Source: Symbiodinium natans (lineage: Eukaryota > Sar > Dinophyceae > Suessiales > Symbiodiniaceae). From it: 64,000 nucleotides of DNA. The notes under the pieces are model-generated. The model ran no database searches, was not told where the DNA came from, and saw only the letters and a program-made list of their open reading frames with translations. The stretch's first letter is position 1, and every line of letters starts with the position of its first letter. The stretch spans positions 178,501-242,500 of the forward strand of contig CAJNDS010002542.1 of the NCBI GenBank assembly GCA_905221605.1, read 5' to 3'. Of this stretch, positions 56,701 to 64,000 are shown one piece after another. The translations under genes and the position numbers were made by a program.

Positions 56701-57175
56701 TTGGTGAAATACTCCTTTTGGGCTTACATTCCAGGACTTTTTGTGAACGTTTGGCGGGGTCCCAAGATTGGAAGGATTTTGTATCATTTCGGTCATTTCT
56801 ATGACAGGAAGCACATTGCGTTGTTTAAAGTAAAAAGGATGATGGCAATGGTTTCTCTTAAATCTGGAGAAATCGGATCTTGTCAACATGAAATAATTTC
56901 GAAATTAAAGTTGGTGAACCAAAATGTCGGTGGTTGCTAGCTAGCTGACAATGATTAGTACGGTCGCTTGACATTGATGCAGAATAACTTTATATACAGG
57001 TATTACAATTTACAATATTACAAATATCTTACCTCTTTTGTCGGTCTCTGCAATAAGGAACTCATTACTCTGGGGTGTATTCTCAGGGGTACCCGAGGTT
57101 CGGGAAGCGACCCAAGTTTCGGGTTTAGGGTTTGGCGGTGAATCAGGGTCTAGGATTTCTTACCCTGCAACTAAT

Positions 57176-57245
57176 GGAGTGGTCGGAACAATTGCTAGTG
57201 GTATCCCTTCATGGTCCGTCTATATTTATGCTATGGTCACGCCCA
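57176..57245. mobile_element. Short dispersed repeat, family 3
   Basis: It carries GTATCCCTTCATGGTCCGTC and a TTTATGCTATGGTCAC end. Confidence 0.55.
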
Positions 57246-57573
57246 AAGCCCTGTTCTAAGTATTCAGGCCCCTATATTACCTAAAATGCACGGAAGCAGG
57301 TGTAAGCTGGTTAGTAGGCTTAAGCCCCTTTTCCTTCTGGTTCTGGAGAATGAGGGAAGTGGTACCCCATAGGATCCATTAAAGAGTTCAGGGTCAAGGG
57401 TTTAGGGTTTAGGGATACAAGGTATCTAACTGCCTCATTCCCGACGAAGAGCCAGTAGGTTTTTGAATTCGGCAAACAAGGCTCCTGAATACCCCAGGCC
57501 TCAAAGAAACACCGGGCCTGAGCGCCGAGCGGCATCCTCCCCTCTGACGGAGCAAGTTATGTTACCCCAACTC

Positions 57574-57622
57574 CTAAACCCTAAACCCTAAACCCTAAAC
57601 CCTAAACCCTAAACCCTAAACC
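57574..57622. repeat. CCCTAAA array
   Basis: Seven perfect CCCTAAA units. Confidence 0.95.
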
Positions 57623-57740
57623 CCGATGCAGGGTCTTCGGGTATCCCGAAACGCGACTCTCTACCCCCTCCACCCCTAAACCCCGACCCCGAAGCCTGAA
57701 CCCTAAACCCTAAACCCTACACCCTCTAAATCTTGCGGAG

Positions 57741-57864
57741 GATGTGTCTGGGCTTTACGTGCGGTCTTGACCAGGAGAAAGATCTCCCGAAGAGCTTCGA
57801 GCAAAAGGAAACAAGACTCAACCTGCAAACGCCACATGCACCTGCAATCGCTGCCCGCCTCAGG
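57741..57864 (+). CDS. Candidate exon, product unknown
   Basis: It begins at GCGGAG|G and ends before GTTCAGG. The frame is open for 41 codons: MCLGFTCGLDQEKDLPKSFE, then QKETRLNLQTPHAPAIAARL. CCCTAAA units precede it and TTTAGGG/TTTGGGG units follow, the same polarity as assembled exons. No homology is recognised. Confidence 0.45.
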
Positions 57865-57875
57865 GTTCAGGTTTA

Positions 57876-57985
57876 GGGTTTGGGGTTTGGGGTTTGGGGT
57901 TTGGGGTTTGGGGTTTGGGGTTTGGGGTTTGGGGTTTGGGGTTCAGGGTTTAGGGTTTAGGGTTTAGGGTTTAGGTTTAGGGATT
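57876..57985. repeat. TTTGGGG variant array
   Basis: About nine TTTGGGG units are followed by normal TTTAGGG units, another locally amplified variant of the telomere-type motif. Confidence 0.95.
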
Positions 57986-58329
57986 TCTTGAATCAGGGTT
58001 TACAGTAGGGTTTAGGGTTTTCGGGTTTAGAGCAGGGTTTCAGCATGCACCTAGATCTGGAGCCGGCTACCTCAGCCGGTGGCTACAAACTTGGGGCATG
58101 CAGTAGGACACTCGGTGGGTTGAGGGCTTTAGGGTTTATGTGTTGGGGGTCCCTTTTCAGCCCAAGAACGGCTCTTTGTATTCCTAAGTTTTCGGAAAAC
58201 TTCGTACAAGCAGCTTCAAGTATCGGTTTTGGCGAATAGTGCAACTTCAGCCCTGCCTGTAGGCACGGCTTGGATCAACGCTTGAACACCAAACCCTCAC
58301 AAGGCCCTAAACCTGAACTCCCCCAGGTC

Positions 58330-58484
58330 CCTACTTGAAGGTTCATGGGTACTTATACGGAGGGTTGTAAGTTCCCTAAATAAGGTTAGAGCCATAGTTG
58401 CCCTACTTGTAACCCTAAGGGTCGTAAGTACCCTAAATATGGTACCCTACTTGTAACCCTTAGAAGTACCCTCCAAGTGCATGC
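58330..58484. mobile_element. MITE-like palindrome, family 2
   Basis: It starts CTACTTGAAGGTTCATGGGT and ends near GAAGTACCCTCCAAGTG. The internal CTACTTGTAACCCTAAG is repeated. Confidence 0.7.
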
Positions 58485-59225
58485 ACCCAGAATACAGGGC
58501 CGTTGCGGATTCCTATTGACAGAACGAATCATCGGTAAAGTTGCGATCTTTCTATGTGCACATCAGATTAGAATTGGTGTCGCGCATTCCTTGCACACAC
58601 TATATAATATTTCAGCGAAGTTTGTGTTTATGAATGTCTTGCTTTTTCATCTCAAAAACACATACTGTGGCATGCAAGACAGTAATTTGGAAGAAAATGT
58701 TCATGCAGTGACACTTATTGAGCCCTTAATTTCACATCCCAGGATGCAGATCGATATGTAAAGAAAGCTAATGTTTATCTTTAACAAAACGATTTTCCAA
58801 ATAATGTTCACCACTTAAAAGGCCGTTTATAACACTTTTTTTTTTTTGGGGGGGGGGGGGAGCCCTGATCCACTCTATGGGAAAACAATACTGGTCGTCA
58901 AAACCCTTTTGCAAATGCCGGTAAAGAAGGATGCCCCCGTTTTTTTTGTTTACTGTAGGCGTCTATTTCTCTTCTTTTTCTCATGCCCCAAACTCAATTC
59001 TTAGTGGGGGGTGTTAAGAAGAAGAATCACGATTTGAACCCTCAGCAAAATAAGTATATGAACCCCAAACCCTCAACAAAAATAAGTATATGAACCCAAC
59101 ACCCTCAACAGTTATAATTGTAGGAACCCCAAACTCTTAACCCTCTAAACCCTCAATCCCTCCCCCCGAAACTGCAAACATCCCTAAACCCTAAACCCCA
59201 AACCCTAAACCCCTAAACCCTAAAC

Positions 59226-59315
59226 ATGACGCCGCTCGCCTCTGCTGCCGTCCGGCTCGGCATTGGGGCTTCCGGGTCGTTCAGACTGTCGCAAGGCGAG
59301 AGGATTTTTTTGGGA
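59226..59315 (+). CDS. Candidate first exon, product unknown
   Basis: ATG directly after CCCTAAAC units opens MTPLASAAVRLGIGASGSFR then LSQGERIFLG, ending before GTTACGG. TTTGGGG-type units follow. The N-terminus, rich in Ala/Ser with few acids, could be a targeting sequence, but this is a guess. Confidence 0.35.
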
Positions 59316-60594
59316 GTTACGGCAACTACCCTATATGTGCGATATCATGTAGGGCTTAGTTTTTGGGGGTTTGGGGTTTAGCATGTTGCGGTTTTTACCC
59401 CAACAGGTACCCTATTTTTGTTGTTTTATTCTGTATACACACATTCAAAGATGTTATTTCTATTCATTACAGTAAGTAGTTATGTGCATATATATGTATA
59501 TACACATGTATTTCTGTATATTTCTGCTGATCCATGTGATTATTTAGGGAGTTTTGTAGATATGGACTTTGGTGCAGGAGCTTGGGGGGGGGGTGTAGAT
59601 GGTTGGGGACTGGAGACAGTGAAAGGGTCACACCGACTCTGACGAAGGCCAAAAAACCCTAATCCTTACGTAGCCTTCTTAAACCCTAAACCCCAACCCT
59701 ACACACTACACCTGAACAGAAAAACTGGTAGAAGGGCTTCCCTTCGGGGTTTAGGGGGTTTAAGGTGCAGTTGCGGGGCCTGTGACAAAGATCGGAGGGA
59801 GCTGGTGTGGATGCCGGCTATTTTTGCGCCCCCTGCGTGCCATTTCTTCACCCTAAGTCTCTTTCATGTTGCGGAGTTTGGTGAACACTCAACCCTCAAG
59901 GTTTCAGGCATGGGGTTAGGGAGGTACATACCGGCACTTCTCCCCATGTAGTTGTCCATATTTCTGCAAGCTGCAAGCGATTGCCAGGGCAGCGCCCCCA
60001 GTGGACTTCATTTGAGCTCCACAGGCTCTGGCTGTTCCTGATTCGGGATTTCGGCGCATTGTGGCGTGAGACTCCCAACTTGAGACATGATTCATGATGG
60101 GTTTGCATGGTTTCTGTGGTTTGCTTGGGTTTTAGGTTCACATGGTTTAGATGATTTGGGAGTTTATAGGTTTGGGGCTTAGGCCAAGTGATTCAGGCCT
60201 TGGGCACACCGTTTCTACTTGGCTTTGTGTTTCACGTTCCAGTGAGCTAGCATCCAGTGAGTGGAGTGCTACCCGAGTGTTATGAGGTCTAAGGTTCAAA
60301 GTAAACCCTAAACCCTAAACCCTAATTAAACCCTAAACCCTAGCAAGCTTGATGTCTCAGATGCACCAGACGCCCGGGCTTCTTCATGGGTGCTTCATCT
60401 AGAGCTTTCATTTTGGTGAGCACACTTTACACTGTTTGGGATACTACAACCCCTATAGAACTGAAAGTTTACACTTTTTGGGGGGCTTATGAACTCAGCA
60501 ACTAAGAACAGGAATCTTGATCAACTGCCAGAAGGTGTCGGCCGAAGCATCTAGCGCTGAGTGGGGGAGTCCTCTGGTCTGACCTGGGGTTTAG

Positions 60595-60730
60595 TTTAGG
60601 GTTTAGGGTTTAGGGTTTAGGGTTTAGGGGTTTAGGGTTTAGGGTTTAGGGTTTAGGGTTTAGGGTTTCTTGTTTAGGGTTTAGGGGTTTAGGGTTTAGG
60701 GTTTAGGGTTTAGGGTTTAGGGTTTAGGGG
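60595..60730. repeat. TTTAGGG array
   Basis: About eighteen TTTAGGG units, with TTTAGGGG variants and one short interruption. Confidence 0.95.
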
Positions 60731-61258
60731 ACTCAGGGGCCAAAAAAGGTGAACTCCCAAGCCCCAAGCCCTAATTAGACAGGTTAAATAGGTCCCTACA
60801 GTAAGCAATATGATCCCCGTATACTGTCTGCACACATGCATCATACACTGCCCGAATTGCACATTTGAGGCCAGTAGGCAGTAAGGGTTTATGGGTTTGG
60901 GTTTACGGGTGCTGGGGTTTTGGGGTTTTCTTTTTGGGGCGAAAGCTTCCACGACAGGCCTTCTGTTGACTGTGCAATGACGCGACACAGCGGCAGCTCG
61001 TTCTGGAGCTGCAAGCTTTTCCATGTGCTGCTGCTTGGTTGACATTATCCTATATCCTGGACCCGAAACTCTAAACTCCAAGCCCCTAAACCTCACCCCT
61101 CTTTCTAGAGTTTGCGAAGCGTGTTTTAGAGGATTATAGGGGTTGACCAGAGTTTAGTATGTTGGGTTCAGGGATTAGGGGTTTAGTACTCTTGGGCTGA
61201 TGGGCTGGGGTGTTTGGAGGTTTCGGGGATGAGGTTTCAGGACCCCAAAACCCGAAAG

Positions 61259-61334
61259 TTGTCGAGGCTTCTAGCCGCGGGCTTGGAGGCGAAGCAGATG
61301 ATGCAGCGCTCAGAGGCTCTACAACTTGAGAACG
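61259..61334 (+). CDS. Candidate exon, helical segment
   Basis: After an AAAG acceptor the frame reads LSRLLAAGLEAKQMMQRSEA then LQLEN, ending before GTTTAG. The pattern of leucine and charged residues suggests a coiled coil. No family is recognised. Confidence 0.4.
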
Positions 61335-61693
61335 GTTTAGGCTTTATGAGGTTTAGGGTTCAGGGTTAGGGTTCAGGACCTAGGCATGTTTGGGCTTAGA
61401 GAACCCTCTACTAGGCACAGCGGGGGGGGGTGGGGTGGGTGGGTTTGGTTGGGTTTTGGAGTCCCGGTGTGGCTGCACTTCGTGCACTTCGTTCGACCTT
61501 TGCAATAGCCACCCATGGGGCCTCTAGTTCGAACAAAACTCTGCAACTTCAGCAACCTTATACAGCAGGAGGTGTGTGTGTGTGTGTCTTACTTTTTTTG
61601 GAAGGGAGGGATGAGGGGTTGAGGGTTGGGCTAGGGTTCAGAGTAAACCCTCTGAACACCCCAAGCCACAAAACCCCCTCAAACCCCCTACAG

Positions 61694-61755
61694 ATGAAGG
61701 GTGGCTGTTGAGCAACCTGGGTTCAACCTCTGGGGCCTGTCAGTGCCTTGCCTAG
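61694..61755 (+). CDS. Candidate terminal exon, product unknown
   Basis: After CTACAG the frame reads EGWLLSNLGSTSGACQCLA and TAG. It is a short, plausible C-terminus without recognisable homology. Confidence 0.28.
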
Positions 61756-62269
61756 TCTCCGATGGTGGCTCCTCATGCAAGGTTAGATAGGGCTTAGGGC
61801 CATTATGAGGGTTTCGGGTTTCGAGTTTAGGGTTTAGGGTTTAAGCCTTCTACAGTCTCAGTCACTAAGAGCTCGCCAAACGCCTACGATGCAGGTTAGA
61901 TCGAAAAAAGGCCGCAAACGCCAAGCCCAAAGGCCCTGAAGCCCCCCACCTCGGACCCGAAACGCATGTGTGGGTTGCCCCTAATGTCGGGGTACCTTAT
62001 TGGGGTCCTTAGCTAGACGGGGATCCTACTATTTGGGGGTCCATATTACGGCTAAGGGTCCCTTACTTTCGTGAACCCCATGTAAAGCTCCAAACCCTCA
62101 AGCTCCAAAGGCGCCCCGAGCACCATGCCCTAAGCCATCAGCTACAAGTAGCTACAACTCTACCCAAAGGCCCCTATAAACCCTGGCATCCCCAAACGCA
62201 GCCCTAAGCAGGATGCGCCATTAGACCGTTTAACACTCGAAACAACCCCTTTATAGGGCTGTTTATGGG

Positions 62270-62405
62270 GGGTACTTGGAGGCTTAGACGTGTAGTTGTA
62301 ACTTTATAGCCCACTTAGAAGCCCCTTAAGTACCCTAATAGGGTATAATTGGGTTATAAGTACAGGTGTAGTTGGGTCACTGTGTACCATGAGCCTCCAA
62401 GTAGA
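62270..62405. mobile_element. MITE-like palindrome, family 2
   Basis: GGTACTTGGAGGCTTAGA at the left and ACCATGAGCCTCCAAGTAG at the right are inverted ends. Confidence 0.7.
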
Positions 62406-62419
62406 GCCAAATAGCCCAG

Positions 62420-62527
62420 CATCGGATCATGCTGCTGCAGGCCCCGACCTCTGTGAAGCAGCCTCTTGGGCTCAACCAAGATCGGGTGTTTTGGGCTTCA
62501 GGTGGGCAGTTGGCTTGCGTTGTGTAA
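62420..62527 (+). CDS. Candidate terminal exon, WD40-like style
   Basis: After GCCCAG the frame reads HRIMLLQAPTSVKQPLGLNQ then DRVFWASGGQLACVV and TAA. The ending resembles one blade of a beta-propeller (WD40) protein, but a single blade is weak evidence. No partner exon was found. Confidence 0.38.
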   Translation, partial: HRIMLLQAPTSVKQPLGLNQDRVFWASGGQLACVV

Positions 62528-62920
62528 CAGACCCTAAACTGGTCGACGTGACAAGTACATCTATTTGGGAGTTTAGGGTTTAGTTAAGGTTCAGGGCTTA
62601 GGGTACTTGTGAGCCCTGAACCCTAGACACTTGCGACAACAACCAACTTCACACCCCCGCAGACGATGCCAAGCGGCACCTATATTCCGATTCTCCCTTT
62701 GTTTAGGGGGTTGGGTTCTCTTTTGTTTATAAAAGCGCTCTGGGGCCCTATGTTACTAGGCAACTGGAGTTTTCATTTCCTTCAGGTCGCTCATCTTTGA
62801 ACAGGTAGTACTGCTTGTGGGCGAATGCCTCTACATATATGTATAGAGCTCTTTCATGCCCCCCCCCCCCCCCCCTTCCTTGTTTCAGGTATTCCAGCTA
62901 CCCTAGCTAGCAGCCCCAAG
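62528..62920. other. Repeat and poly-C sequence
   Basis: The stretch contains TTTAGGG/CCCTAAA fragments, a poly-C tract (62857-62874) and non-repetitive sequence without a recognisable product. Confidence 0.55.
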
Positions 62921-62993
62921 GATCGATCCTGCGTCGATCACCGTGAAGAAAGCAACGGAGATCACCTTCTCTGGGGCTGCAGATGGAGACAAG
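62921..62993 (+). CDS. Candidate exon of an extracellular-type domain protein
   Basis: AG|G acceptor, GC donor (GCGGCT). The frame reads IDPASITVKKATEITFSGAA then DGDK, an alternating beta-strand-like pattern reminiscent of secreted repeat-domain proteins. The family is not identified. Confidence 0.42.
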
Positions 62994-64000
62994 GCGGCTG
63001 GTAGACTTATGGCTTTGGGCTAAGGCTTTGGGTTTTGAGGTTTAGTTTGACGTGCAGGTTGCACAATGATGTGCTTTGGGCTTGGTCTTGCGCCTTATGA
63101 TTACATATCGTCAGCGTTTAGGGTTTAGGGTTTTAAGGTAGCTTCAAAAGTTGCACCTTAAAGCTTGCATTGCACCTTCTAGTGTGGGACTGACAAGTAG
63201 TGGCCCTTGCAAGGCAGGCTCAGTGTCCTTAGTCAAACTGCAGCAATGATGAGGAACACAGTGCCAGCCTCTCGTTGCATAGTTCAGTTTTGTTTTTGGG
63301 CGTGTGGGTACTTGTGTGGCTTGTGTAGTCCTTAGACCCTAAACCCTAAACCTCAAGAGAGGTAGACACCCCAAAAAAAGTCCTGAAGGTCCTGAGTTGC
63401 GAGCCCAGACGGGAGCCCTCGGCAGGGCTGACACGAATGAGCTCCCTAAATGTTCCCTAAACTTGGCCCTGAACCCTAAGCCCTAAACCCTACACCCTAA
63501 ACCCTAAACACTAAACCCTCAACCCAGATCAACACACCGATCCCCAGTGCATCTTTGCGTTCTGAACTTCAGGGGGATTAAGGGTTTCGAGGTTTCGGTG
63601 GTTCATGGTCTGGGGGTGTTTAGGGGTTTGGGGTTTAAGGGGGCTTAAGGGCTTGGGGCCCCAGAGGCTTGTCAGGGGGCTTGAGGCTTGGCATCTACGT
63701 CCTGAAGGCAGCATGGTGGCGCCAGGGCCTCTTATGTGGGTGTAGGACGGGTTCCCAAGAGTTCCTTAGAAAGGGTAGCATATACCCAAAACCTATGATA
63801 TTTCTTCCCGTGCTAAGGGTACAAAGCTTGCTACAGGCAGGGGGTTCTGGTCCCCTTGGTCGCCGAGCAGCAGGAGGTCTCGTGCACCTGACAAGCGGCA
63901 TGTGGCCCCCCGCATCCACAACGCGAAACATGAGCCAAGAGGGCCAGGGCCAAGTCTTGGCCGCGTGAATTGAAACCCAGAAACTCTAAACCCTAAACCC
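62994..64000. other. Window end: repeats and unassigned sequence
   Basis: TTTAGGG and CCCTAAA units alternate with non-repetitive islands. The frame ending at 63968 (LTSGMWPPASTTRNMSQEGQ then GQVLAA) may be a coding island but has no recognisable family. Confidence 0.5.

Larger units (their letters stand above)
52297..57740. other. Repeats, microsatellites and weak islands
   Basis: Besides listed repeats, there are possible coding islands at about 52680-52760, 53055-53115 and 54130-54200, and an AT-rich hairpin at 52385-52462. Non-repetitive stretches without recognisable products lie at 54890-55060, 55210-55620, 56040-56290 and 56700-57060. Telomere-like units lie in between. No gene could be assembled. 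Confidence 0.5.
57865..62419. other. Repeats, palindromic elements and weak islands
   Basis: The stretch includes a palindromic element (58330-58484), an AT-rich non-repetitive part (58490-58830), a poly-T/poly-G junction (58840-58860), protein-like but ambiguous islands at about 59780-59935 and 59940-60120, and a TTTAGGG array (60595-60730). Candidate exons are listed separately. Confidence 0.5.

Overview
This window looks like nuclear DNA of a dinoflagellate; the genus cannot be told from the sequence. The reasons are: very small exons in large introns; splice donors that are mostly GC or GA instead of GT; acceptors of the form AG|G; a probable relict trans-spliced leader near 38.24 kb; ankyrin-repeat genes; and plant-type telomere repeats (TTTAGGG/CCCTAAA) scattered through almost the whole window. 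I see no prokaryotic operon, CRISPR array, rRNA or convincing tRNA.

Three genes could be assembled by hand by joining short coding islands whose reading phases and protein families agree. (1) 1030-15095 (+): a 14-exon gene for a protein of about 551 residues with a ubiquitin-like N-terminus, about 11 ankyrin repeats and a basic tail. (2) 7482-9627 (+): a 3-exon gene for a multi-spanning membrane protein of 567 residues resembling the DUF3556 family, lying wholly inside intron 7 of gene 1 on the same strand. (3) 44628-52296 (+): the second half of an aquaporin (MIP family) gene split into at least nine exons, several of only 33-44 bp. A RING-H2 membrane protein gene lies at 32085-32561.

The rest, 15.1-44.6 kb and 52.3-64 kb, holds many isolated exon-like islands, including a two-exon membrane-protein fragment at 22.9-23.2 kb. 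They are embedded in telomere-like repeats, microsatellites, satellites and small palindromic (MITE-like) elements. These islands are reported with low to moderate confidence because I could not link them into full genes.

The most striking signal is the introns. In the three assembled genes, most introns carry TTTAGGG-sense repeats just after the donor and CCCTAAA-sense repeats just before the acceptor, so the two intron ends are complementary. Many splice junctions are flanked by short direct repeats that resemble target-site duplications. One intron (9205-9431) also has clear terminal inverted repeats shared with a copy at 36.57 kb. Together this points to introns born from, or remodelled by, mobile elements (introners), with telomere-like repeats as inverted arms. 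The polarity of the repeats also serves as a guide to exon position and transcription strand.
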